Shown one piece after another: positions 1 to 5,729 of a DNA stretch of 7,372 nucleotides. The number at the start of each line of letters is the position of its first letter. Position 1 is the stretch's first letter. The notes below the pieces were generated by a model, which saw only the letters and a list, made by a program, of their open reading frames with translations, had not been told where the DNA came from and did no database searches. Origin of the DNA: DASUMF01 sp040510575. GTDB taxonomy: Bacteria > Actinomycetota > Acidimicrobiia > IMCC26256 > DASPTH01. The stretch covers positions 1-7,372 of the forward strand of contig JBEVIU010000009.1 of NCBI GenBank assembly GCA_040510575.1, read 5' to 3'. Made by a program: the position numbers and the translations under genes.

Positions 1-86
1 GCGAGATGCACTCGCGCCATGCCGCCGCGGCCTACTTCGGGCCCGAGCTCGTAGCGGTTCGCGAGCACGCGCGCCTCGGTGGCCAT
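1..86 (-). CDS. pknB: PknB-type Ser/Thr protein kinase, N-terminal fragment (runs off left edge)
   Basis: Only the first 28 codons are in the window, starting at the ATG at 86-84. The peptide begins MATEARVLANRYELGPEVG and continues with G19-R-G21-G22-M23-A-R-V26, the glycine-rich ATP-binding loop of Hanks-type kinases, with the RYELG lead-in seen in PknB. The catalytic lysine, HRD and DFG motifs, transmembrane helix and PASTA repeats would lie outside. In actinobacteria PknB senses peptidoglycan fragments through PASTA domains and phosphorylates cell-wall and division proteins, opposed by PstP. The fragment resembles mycobacterial PknB more than PknA (compared from memory), and it directly follows pbpA, where mycobacteria have pknA. 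It begins 61 bases after the pbpA stop and has a -10-like hexamer just upstream, so it may be transcribed separately as well as from the operon. PknA, or a kinase without PASTA domains, cannot be excluded from 28 residues. Confidence 0.88.
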   Translation of the reverse strand, partial: MATEARVLANRYELGPEVGRGGMARVHL

Positions 87-92
87 CAGGCG

Positions 93-98
93 AGGCTA
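93..98 (-). promoter_or_regulatory. Candidate -10 element for a leaderless pknB transcript
   Basis: TAGCCT on the minus strand fits the actinobacterial TANNNT -10 pattern and ends 6 bases before the kinase ATG, so transcription would start at or next to the A of the start codon. I see no Shine-Dalgarno sequence before this ATG, which agrees with leaderless initiation. No good -35 hexamer is visible at 17-18 bases. The call rests on hexamer and spacing alone. Confidence 0.45.
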
Positions 99-147
99 CC
101 GACCACCATCGCGGGTTCCGGTGCAGACGAGCGAGCCGAAGCGATCG

Positions 148-1623
148 TCATCCTTGGGCCAGTGCCGCTTCCAGCATGCGACCGGCGAGCGGAGCAGCCA
201 CCACGCCACCGGTCTGTTCGGTGTTCACGCCTTCCGCGCTCTCGATCATCACCGACACCGCGTAGCGCGGGGCCTCGGCCGGCGCGAAGGCCACGAACCA
301 CGCATGGGGGGCAGCTCCCTCGATACCTGTCTGCGCGGTGCCGCTCTTGCCCGCCACGGTCACGCCGGCGATCTGCGCCGAGGTCCCGGTGCCGTTGGCG
401 ACGACGTTGACCATCATGCTCGTGACCACCGCCGCGGTCTGGGGCGTCGTGCACGTCTTCCAGACCTCGGGGGCGATGTCAACCAACACGTTGCCGTCAC
501 TGTCGGTGATCTGCTGGGCCACGTGCGGCATCATCATCACGCCGCCGTTGCCGATCCCCGCCGCGACCATGGCCATCTCGAGCGGTGTGACCGCCACCGG
601 GTTCTGTCCGATGCCTGCCCGAGCGAACGACGGCTTGTCGTTGTCGAAGGAGCCGGCCGGAGGACCCACGCTCGCCACTGCGGATGGCTCGAGGTCGAGG
701 GGCGGGTTGTCACCCGCCGCCACGCCGCAGTTGGCCATGCGGGGCACGAAGTCCTCGCCGAGGTCGAGGCCGAGCTTGGCGAACACCCAGTTGCACGACT
801 GGGTGAACGCCTGGAAGAGCGTGCCGCCGCACGACTGCCTACCGAAGTTCTCCAGGGCGGTGCTCGACTGTGGAAGGTCGATGTGGTCTTGCGAGGGGAA
901 GACCGGGTCGGTCGGCGTCACGAGCCCCGCGTCGAGCGCTGAGATCGCGGTGACGGTCTTGAACGTCGATCCCGGCGGGAACAGCTCGCGGTACGAGCGG
1001 GGCAGCAGCGGCTTGGCCGGATCGGTGTTGTAGACGAAGAACGCGCCGTTCACCGCCGCGGTGTCGTGCCCGGCGAGCGGGTTCGGATCGAAGGTGGGGT
1101 TCGAGTACATCGCGAGCACCGCGCCGGTCTTCACATCGAGCAGCACGACGGAGCCCTTCCGCCCGTCGAGTGTGTCGACCGCGGTCTGTTGCAGGCTCCG
1201 CCTGAGGGAGAGCACGACGTTCTGCGTGTCCTGCTTGCCCTGCACGATGTCGCCGATGTTGCCGAGGTTCACGCTCTTGTCGCGCCCGGTCAGGTTGCGG
1301 TTGTAGCTCGCCTCCGCGCCGGTGTTGCCCTGCAGGAACGACTGGTAGCCGCTGATCTGCGCGAACAGGCCGCCGAGCGGGTATTCGCGCTGGTACTTGA
1401 AGTCGCTGTCGCCGGTGACCGGCACCGAGCGGGCGACGATCTCGCCGTCGGCGGTGAGGATCTGGCCGCGCGCTTGGTTGTACGCGTCGAGGGTCTTGCG
1501 CACGTTGCGGGGATCGTTGGCCAGGCGCTTGGCGTCGACCACCTGGAAGTAGGTCAGCTGGCCGACCAGGATCAGGATGAGCACCGTCACCGCGATGCCC
1601 ACCTGTCGGATGGCGCGGTTCAC
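148..1623 (-). CDS. pbpA: Penicillin-binding protein PbpA (class B transpeptidase)
   Basis: A 491-residue class B penicillin-binding protein that crosslinks peptidoglycan stem peptides outside the membrane. It has an N-terminal membrane anchor (about residues 8-28), a dimerisation/pedestal region (about 30-150) and a transpeptidase domain (about 155-490). The three active-site motifs are intact: S219-T-F-K222 (nucleophile serine), S276-C-N278 and K426-S-G-T429. Length matches mycobacterial PbpA. Cysteines 265 and 277 flank the helix leading to the SxN motif and might form a disulfide (inference). The start is a GTG at 1623-1621 that overlaps the rodA TGA as GTGA, the usual sign of translational coupling, so no independent ribosome site is needed. 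Its neighbour RodA is the polymerase partner expected for a SEDS-bPBP pair, and the kinase follows downstream. The motif order leaves little doubt about the enzyme class; the pbpA name also relies on gene order. Confidence 0.96.
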   Translation of the reverse strand: MNRAIRQVGIAVTVLILILVGQLTYFQVVDAKRLANDPRNVRKTLDAYNQARGQILTADGEIVARSVPVTGDSDFKYQREYPLGGLFAQISGYQSFLQGNTGAEASYNRNLTGRDKSVNLGNIGDIVQGKQDTQNVVLSLRRSLQQTAVDTLDGRKGSVVLLDVKTGAVLAMYSNPTFDPNPLAGHDTAAVNGAFFVYNTDPAKPLLPRSYRELFPPGSTFKTVTAISALDAGLVTPTDPVFPSQDHIDLPQSSTALENFGRQSCGGTLFQAFTQSCNWVFAKLGLDLGEDFVPRMANCGVAAGDNPPLDLEPSAVASVGPPAGSFDNDKPSFARAGIGQNPVAVTPLEMAMVAAGIGNGGVMMMPHVAQQITDSDGNVLVDIAPEVWKTCTTPQTAAVVTSMMVNVVANGTGTSAQIAGVTVAGKSGTAQTGIEGAAPHAWFVAFAPAEAPRYAVSVMIESAEGVNTEQTGGVVAAPLAGRMLEAALAQG

Positions 1624-3020
1624 GGCCCCGTCCCCGTACGGCGAGCCGGCTCCGTGCCTCCACGGCGAGCCGGTGCGCCGGCGCTGCCGTCACCGATCGA
1701 CGCGGTGGTGCGCGCCCGTGGCTGCTCTGCCGCGGCGATCGTCTCGTCGGAGATGCGCAACAGCAGCGCGACGATCACGAAGTTGGCGATGAGCGACGAC
1801 CCGCCGTACGACACGAACGGCAACGTCACGCCGGTGAGCGGGATCACGCGTGTGACCCCGCCGACGATCACGAACGTCTGCACGCCGATGATCGTGGTGA
1901 GGCCGGCCGCGAACAGCTTCGAGAACGGCCGTTCCGCCTGCACCGCGATGCGGAACCCACTCCCGACGAACAGAAGGAAGAGGATGCACACCGCGGCGGT
2001 GCCGATCAGGCCGAGCTCCTCGCCGATGGCGGAGAACACGAAGTCGGTCGAGGCGTTGGGGATCTTCTGCGGGCTGCCGAGGCCGAGTCCGGTGCCCGCG
2101 AAGCCACCGGATCCGAACGCGAACATCGACTGCACGATCTGGAAGCCTGTCGTCTGCGACACCGACCACGGGTCGACCCAGGCCGTCACGCGGTCCTGCA
2201 CGTGTCCGAACAGCTGGTAGGCGATCACCGCGCCACCGATGAAGAGCCCGAACGCCACGAGGAGGTACGAGGCGCGTTCGGTGGCGATGTAGAGCATCGC
2301 CGCGAACACGGCGAAGAAGAGGAGCGAGGAGCCGAGGTCCTTCTGGCGCACCATCACCAGGATCGACACGCTCCACGCGAGGAGGAGCGGGCCGAGGTGC
2401 TTCGGATCGGGGAGCGCGAGCCGCCCGATGTGACGGGTCCCCGACGACAGGAGCTCGCGCTTCTCCACCAGGTAGGCGGCGAAGAACACCACGAGCAGCA
2501 CCTTCGCCAGCTCGCCGGGTTGGAAGTTGAGCGGCCCGAGGCGTACCCACAGGCGGGCGCCGTTGATCTCCTGGCCGACGACGGGCAACAGCGGAATCAG
2601 CAGCGCCGCGATGCCGAGCAGCAGGAACGTGTACTTGTACCGCTCGAGGTCGCGCACGCGGCGCACGAGGATGAGCGTGAGCACGAACGCGCCGACGCCA
2701 ACCGCGATCCACACGGCTTGGACGCGCGCGAGGTCGCGGTCGAGGCGCGACACGGTCACGAAGCCGATGCCGTTGAGCACCGCGGCGATCGGGAGCAGCG
2801 TGGCGTCCGCGCGCGATGCAAAGCGACGCACCGCCAGGTGCGCAACCAGATACAGCCCGAGCACGGCGAGGAGGAACACCCACAGGTCGGGGGGAAGGTC
2901 GGTGGTGTCCGCGAGCAGCAGCAGCACGTAGCCGCCCGCGGTGACGACGACCGCCATGAGCCCGAGTCCGAGCTCTTGGCCGCGCCGCCGGCGCGCCACG
3001 GGCGATCCCATCGGCTTCAC
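1620..3020 (-). CDS. rodA: SEDS-family peptidoglycan glycosyltransferase (RodA/FtsW)
   Basis: A 466-residue polytopic membrane protein with roughly ten to twelve hydrophobic segments from residue 17 to 423. SEDS proteins polymerise lipid II into glycan strands and work with a class B PBP. Family signatures visible are GQEINGARLWVRLG (149-162), FQPGELAK (166-173), T325-D326-F with the Asp aligned to the catalytic Asp of E. coli FtsW (D297), GEELGLIG (333-340), and the C-terminal LPFVSYGGSSL (400-410). The last 40 residues are a polar Arg/Ala/Gly/Thr tail, probably cytoplasmic. The GTG at 3020-3018 is chosen because GAGGCGG lies 5 bases upstream; an in-frame ATG at 3011 lacks such a site. It starts 10 bases after the pstP stop and overlaps pbpA by 4 bases. 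The name RodA rather than FtsW follows its position in the pknB cluster; sequence alone does not separate the two securely. Confidence 0.95.
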   Translation of the reverse strand: MKPMGSPVARRRRGQELGLGLMAVVVTAGGYVLLLLADTTDLPPDLWVFLLAVLGLYLVAHLAVRRFASRADATLLPIAAVLNGIGFVTVSRLDRDLARVQAVWIAVGVGAFVLTLILVRRVRDLERYKYTFLLLGIAALLIPLLPVVGQEINGARLWVRLGPLNFQPGELAKVLLVVFFAAYLVEKRELLSSGTRHIGRLALPDPKHLGPLLLAWSVSILVMVRQKDLGSSLLFFAVFAAMLYIATERASYLLVAFGLFIGGAVIAYQLFGHVQDRVTAWVDPWSVSQTTGFQIVQSMFAFGSGGFAGTGLGLGSPQKIPNASTDFVFSAIGEELGLIGTAAVCILFLLFVGSGFRIAVQAERPFSKLFAAGLTTIIGVQTFVIVGGVTRVIPLTGVTLPFVSYGGSSLIANFVIVALLLRISDETIAAAEQPRARTTASIGDGSAGAPARRGGTEPARRTGTGP

Positions 3021-3025
3021 CTGCG

Positions 3026-3032
3026 CCGCCTC
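3026..3032 (-). promoter_or_regulatory. Ribosome-binding site for rodA
   Basis: GAGGCGG overlaps the pstP stop codon (TGA at 3033-3031) and sits 5 bases before the GTG at 3020. It favours this GTG over the in-frame ATG nine bases further in, and suggests that ribosomes ending pstP can restart on rodA. Confidence 0.5.
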
Positions 3033-4287
3033 ACGGGCCGGTGGCGATCGTGGTGGTCGGCGTGTCGGTGCTCGGCGCCAACGTGGTGGTCGTGGGAGCG
3101 GGTGAGGTCGTGGTGGTGGTCGCGGCCGCGGCGGCGTGGGCGCGCAGTCTCGCCACGAACGCGTTCGCGTCGTCGACCGACGAGAAGGTCTTCTCGTCGG
3201 CGACTGCCGCGGCGTCGGCGGAGCGCAGGTCGCCTCGGGAGAGCGTCGTTCGCCGATCGACCGTCGGGTCCCACACGAGCAGGCCGCCGGGCACCCCCTG
3301 GTACACGGTCACGGCGTTCCCGTCGAAGCCGACGTAGTAGGTGTTGCGCGCGTACCAGGCGATCGCGCCCACCGCGACGCCCAGCACCGCGATCACCGCG
3401 AGCACCCAGATCGCGGTCTTGACCCGTCGTCCACGGCGACCGGGGTCGTCGGGCGGACGATCGCGCGTGGCCTTGCCCGGCTCGGGCTCGTCGACGAGCA
3501 GCGCCTCTGCCACCATCGGCGCCACGCTCGGTGCCAGTTCCACCGACGATGCGTCGGACGACTCGCCCGACGACGTGGAGGGGCCGGCGTTGACCGCGAC
3601 CACGACCACCGTGATGTTGTCGACGCCCCCGGCCGCATTGGCGCGGTCGACGAGCTTGTGCGCTGCCACCGCGGGGTCGGGCTCGCGCCGGAGCTCGGCG
3701 GCGATCACGTCCTCGTGCACCATGTCGGTGAGGCCATCGGAGCAGAGCAGCACGCGGTCATCGACCTGCAGCTCGACCGGGTACACGTCGACGTCGACGG
3801 TCGCGTCGATCCCGAGCGCGCGCGTCACGATGTTGCGCATCGGATGCACCGCGGCTTCGTCGTCGGTGAGCTGGCCGTCGTCGACCAGCTCCTGCACGTG
3901 GCTGTGGTCGGTGGTCAGCCGGCGGAGCGCACCGTCGCGTAGGAGGTAGCCGCGCGAATCACCGACGTGGGCGAGGATCAGCGTCCCGCCCGCGGCCAAC
4001 GTGCCGGCGGTGAGCGTGGTGCCCATGCCGGTGAGCGCGGCGTCGGTGCGCGCTTTTGCGAACACTGCGTCGTTGGCGTCGAGCATTGCGTCGCGCAGCG
4101 GTTGGCCGGCGCGCACAGCAGCGCGGAGCGCCTCGAGCGCAGTCGCGCTCGCGACCTCGCCGCCCAGGTGGCCGCCCATGCCGTCGGCCAGTGCGACGAG
4201 CCCGACGGAGTCGTCGACGAGGTAACCGTCTTCGTTGCCCTCGCGCACCCGACCCACGTCGGTGGCCGCACCGACGACGAGACGCAT
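3031..4287 (-). CDS. pstP: Membrane-anchored PP2C-family Ser/Thr protein phosphatase PstP
   Basis: A 418-residue phosphatase that removes phosphate from targets of the PknA/PknB kinases, including the kinases themselves. Residues 1-235 are a PP2C domain with the metal-binding motifs in order: R14-E-G-N-E-D20, D35-G-M-G-G39, G109-D-S-R112, S183-D-G-L-T-D188 and D223-N-I-T226. A Ser/Asp-rich linker (236-289) leads to one transmembrane helix (about 290-311). The outer part (312-418) has a compact region with YYVGFDGNAVTVYQG and ends in an Ala- then Thr/Pro-rich tail from about 385. Mycobacterial PstP has the same layout but is longer (514 residues). The start is the ATG at 4287-4285, two bases after the fhaB stop; the open frame extends further upstream but overlaps fhaB and lacks homologous-looking sequence, and MRLVVGAATDVGRVREGNED is a typical PP2C N-terminus. 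No strong Shine-Dalgarno is seen, so coupling to fhaB is likely. Confidence 0.96.
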   Translation of the reverse strand: MRLVVGAATDVGRVREGNEDGYLVDDSVGLVALADGMGGHLGGEVASATALEALRAAVRAGQPLRDAMLDANDAVFAKARTDAALTGMGTTLTAGTLAAGGTLILAHVGDSRGYLLRDGALRRLTTDHSHVQELVDDGQLTDDEAAVHPMRNIVTRALGIDATVDVDVYPVELQVDDRVLLCSDGLTDMVHEDVIAAELRREPDPAVAAHKLVDRANAAGGVDNITVVVVAVNAGPSTSSGESSDASSVELAPSVAPMVAEALLVDEPEPGKATRDRPPDDPGRRGRRVKTAIWVLAVIAVLGVAVGAIAWYARNTYYVGFDGNAVTVYQGVPGGLLVWDPTVDRRTTLSRGDLRSADAAAVADEKTFSSVDDANAFVARLRAHAAAAATTTTTSPAPTTTTLAPSTDTPTTTIATGP

Positions 4288-4289
4288 GA

Positions 4290-4763
4290 TCAGCGCACCG
4301 CTTCGAGTGTGGTCTGCCCGAACTGGACGCGGTCGCCGCGGCGCAGTTGGAGCGCGCCCTGCAGTGGTTGGCCGTTCACGAGCGTTCCGTTGCGCGACCC
4401 GAGGTCTTCGACGTACGCGCGGCCGTCGCGCAGGTAGAGGCGAGCGTGCACCTGTGACACGAAGCCGTCGTCGAGCACGATGCCGCACCCGCCGCCGCGC
4501 CCGATCGTGAGCTCGTCGGTGAGCACGAACGTCTCGCCGCGCCGCGCCGCGGGCTCGAGCATGCGGATCTTCGACGGCGCGCGGCCGCGGGTCTTCTCGG
4601 TGCGAGCAACCGCAGCCGGTGCGGGTGCCTGCGCGACCGGAGCCGGCGGGCTCGGCGCGGGTGCCCGCATCTCCGAGATGACGACCCGAACCACCCGGTA
4701 CAAGAAGAGGTACAGGAGGGCGAGGAAGCAGAACTTCAGGATGGTCAGAACGGATTCGGGCAC
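4290..4763 (-). CDS. fhaB: Membrane-anchored FHA-domain protein FhaB (FipA-like)
   Basis: A 157-residue protein with one N-terminal membrane helix (about residues 6-30), an Ala/Pro-rich linker (33-53), a basic stretch with TEKTRGR (55-61) that offers possible phospho-threonines, and a C-terminal FHA domain (about 66-157). FHA signatures are I87-G-R89, S103-Q-V-H106 and L121-G-S-R-N-G-T127. FHA domains bind phosphothreonine peptides; the mycobacterial homologue (about 155 residues, same layout) is a PknB-pathway protein linked to division and cell-wall synthesis. The position after the FHA serine is Gln rather than the commoner Arg, but the key Ser and His are kept. The start is a GTG at 4763-4761 sharing its first base with the fhaA TAG stop (TAGTG), so translation is probably coupled. 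Its membrane anchoring contrasts with the soluble FhaA. Confidence 0.94.
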   Translation of the reverse strand: MPESVLTILKFCFLALLYLFLYRVVRVVISEMRAPAPSPPAPVAQAPAPAAVARTEKTRGRAPSKIRMLEPAARRGETFVLTDELTIGRGGGCGIVLDDGFVSQVHARLYLRDGRAYVEDLGSRNGTLVNGQPLQGALQLRRGDRVQFGQTTLEAVR

Positions 4764-5419
4764 TACGAGGCCTCGAACCGCATCACGGTCGCACCGACCG
4801 CGATCTCGTCGCCGTCGCGCAGCACGTGCTCCTTGACCGGCACACCGTTCACCAGCGTGCCGTTCATCGAACCGAGGTCGGTCACGAGGAAGCCGTCGCC
4901 GGTGGCACGGATCTCGGCGTGCTGTCGCGAGGCGCGGGGGTCGGAGAGCGTCACGGTGCAGTCGGCGTTGCGCCCCAACGTGGCGGCGTCCTCGCTCAGA
5001 CGCACGCGGCGGCCGTCGGGCAGCACGAGCGAGCCCACCTGGCCACCCGCCCCCTCCGCGATCTCCGCAACCACGTCGAAGTCGCCGCCCTTGAGGGTGT
5101 CGTCGCTCACGAGGGTGATCGTGACCGGGCCGACGAACTGGTAGTCCTCATCGCGGGCGTGCTGACGGGCCATCTCGGCGAGCTCCCGGGCGAGTGCCTC
5201 GGCGAAGCTCTGGAAACGGTCGAAGTCGCCCGGCGCGAGGTAGATGCCGATGTTGTTCGGCACCACCGGTCGACCGCTCACGCCGATGGTTCGGCCCGCG
5301 TCGAGCACGCGCGTCACGCGGTGACCGATCTCGACGGGTTGGAGTCCGCTGCGGAAGGCCTTGTTGAACGTGCCCTCGACCAGCCGCTCGAGCCGCCGCT
5401 CGAACCCCTGGAGTCCCAC
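4763..5419 (-). CDS. fhaA: FhaA: DUF3662 plus FHA domain phosphothreonine-binding protein
   Basis: A 218-residue soluble protein, first gene of the cluster. Residues 1-120 match the DUF3662 (FhaA N-terminal) domain, with the family's GLQGFERRLERLVEGTF opening and QPVEIGHRV. Residues about 128-217 are an FHA domain with L148-G-R150, S164-R-Q-H167 and L182-G-S-M-N-G-T188. In mycobacteria FhaA is a PknB substrate that binds the phosphorylated pseudokinase domain of MviN/MurJ and restrains peptidoglycan synthesis; the same role here is inference. It is less than half the length of mycobacterial FhaA (527 residues) because the long low-complexity middle is missing. The start is the GTG at 5419-5417: it gives the family N-terminus, and the open frame upstream of it reads through the tRNA gene and cannot be coding. 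TACAAT lies 6 bases before this GTG, so the message is probably leaderless. Confidence 0.95.
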   Translation of the reverse strand: MGLQGFERRLERLVEGTFNKAFRSGLQPVEIGHRVTRVLDAGRTIGVSGRPVVPNNIGIYLAPGDFDRFQSFAEALARELAEMARQHARDEDYQFVGPVTITLVSDDTLKGGDFDVVAEIAEGAGGQVGSLVLPDGRRVRLSEDAATLGRNADCTVTLSDPRASRQHAEIRATGDGFLVTDLGSMNGTLVNGVPVKEHVLRDGDEIAVGATVMRFEAS

Positions 5420-5425
5420 GGCCGG

Positions 5426-5431
5426 ATTGTA
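5426..5431 (-). promoter_or_regulatory. -10 element of the fhaA operon promoter, leaderless
   Basis: TACAAT on the minus strand is close to the sigma70 -10 consensus and stands out in this GC-rich DNA. It ends 6 bases before the fhaA GTG (spacer CCGGCC), so transcription should begin at or beside the start codon with no leader and no Shine-Dalgarno. No convincing -35 is seen 17-18 bases upstream. This is the likely main promoter for fhaA through pbpA. Confidence 0.65.
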
Positions 5432-5527
5432 TCGGTGGCCTCTTTCGTCGCTGGGGCGCGCGCACACACGGATGCCGTGGTCCTCGTCGTCGTCTGCTTC
5501 ACCGGCGGAGTCGCCGATGGTCACTGG

Positions 5528-5533
5528 TACGCT
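5528..5533 (+). promoter_or_regulatory. Candidate -10 element of the tRNA-Leu promoter
   Basis: TACGCT fits TANNNT and ends 11 bases before the mature tRNA 5' end, placing the transcription start about 4-5 bases before the tRNA, to be trimmed by RNase P. A clear -35 hexamer is not visible. It points away from the fhaA promoter about 100 bases to the left. Confidence 0.5.
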
Positions 5534-5544
5534 GCGTCGCCCCA

Positions 5545-5631
5545 GGGCGAGTGGCGGAATTGGCAGACGCGCAGGCTTCAGGTGCCTGTGTCCGAAAGGA
5601 TGTGGGGGTTCAAGTCCCCCCTCGCCCACCA
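5545..5631 (+). tRNA. leuT: tRNA-Leu, anticodon CAG
   Basis: A complete class II tRNA. The acceptor stem GGGCGAG (5545-5551) pairs with CTCGCCC (5621-5627) and is followed by an encoded ACCA end (5628-5631). The D arm contains TGGCGGAATTGGCAGACGC, typical of leucine tRNAs. The anticodon stem CAGGC/GCCTG (5572-5576 with 5584-5588) holds the loop TTCAGGT with anticodon CAG at 5579-5581, reading CUG codons, the main leucine codon in high-GC genomes. The long variable arm (TCC-GAAA-GGA, 5591-5600) is the leucine/serine hallmark. The T arm GGGGG-TTCAAGT-CCCCC spans 5604-5620. Everything pairs without mismatch. The same tRNA gene lies next to fhaA in Mycobacterium tuberculosis as I recall, where it is called leuT. 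Confidence 0.97.
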
Positions 5632-5662
5632 GCAGTCTTTCTCGAGCTCACGTGGCGAAGGT

Positions 5663-5693
5663 CCGGGACGTCGTTCGTGCTGCGTCCCGGTTT
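5663..5693 (+). terminator. Intrinsic terminator downstream of tRNA-Leu
   Basis: CCGGGACG (5663-5670) and CGTCCCGG (5683-5690) form a perfect 8-bp GC-rich stem with a 12-base loop, followed directly by TTT. It lies about 30 bases after the tRNA CCA end and before the next gene. The short T run is weak but usual for high-GC actinobacteria. Confidence 0.65.
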
Positions 5694-5717
5694 CCCCGGC
5701 GGCGGTCGCGGATGTGA

Positions 5718-5729
5718 CAGGATCGTCGC
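5718..5729 (+). promoter_or_regulatory. Start-site signal of the SalK-like gene: -10-like CAGGAT or weak AGGA ribosome site
   Basis: CAGGAT (5718-5723) ends 6 bases before the ATG at 5730, the same spacing as the fhaA and pknB promoters, although the first base departs from TANNNT. The contained AGGA, 7 bases from the ATG, could instead act as a Shine-Dalgarno sequence. The sequence alone does not decide between them. The terminator just upstream argues that a promoter for this gene must lie between about 5690 and 5730. Confidence 0.35.

Noticed and set aside
148..1623. KSG instead of KTG in PbpA as a defective motif
   Set aside because: Ser at this position is a common active variant in class B penicillin-binding proteins; all three catalytic motifs are otherwise intact.
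3040..3130. GTGGTGG-rich stretch as a DNA repeat or G-quadruplex element
   Set aside because: It is the complement of the Thr codons (ACC/ACG) of the PstP tail; codon use explains it without another role.
2202..3422. 406-residue plus-strand open frame
   Set aside because: It is antisense to rodA and pstP, His/Arg/Glu-rich with no recognisable domain, typical of shadow frames in high-GC DNA.
4288..4488. N-terminal extension of PstP upstream of 4287
   Set aside because: It overlaps the FHA domain of fhaB in another frame, is Arg/Pro-rich as expected of a shadow frame, and the PP2C domain starts right at the ATG at 4287.
5420..5629. N-terminal extension of FhaA to a start at 5629
   Set aside because: The extra 70 codons read antisense through the tRNA-Leu gene and its promoter, do not look like any domain, and the canonical FhaA N-terminus begins at the GTG at 5419.
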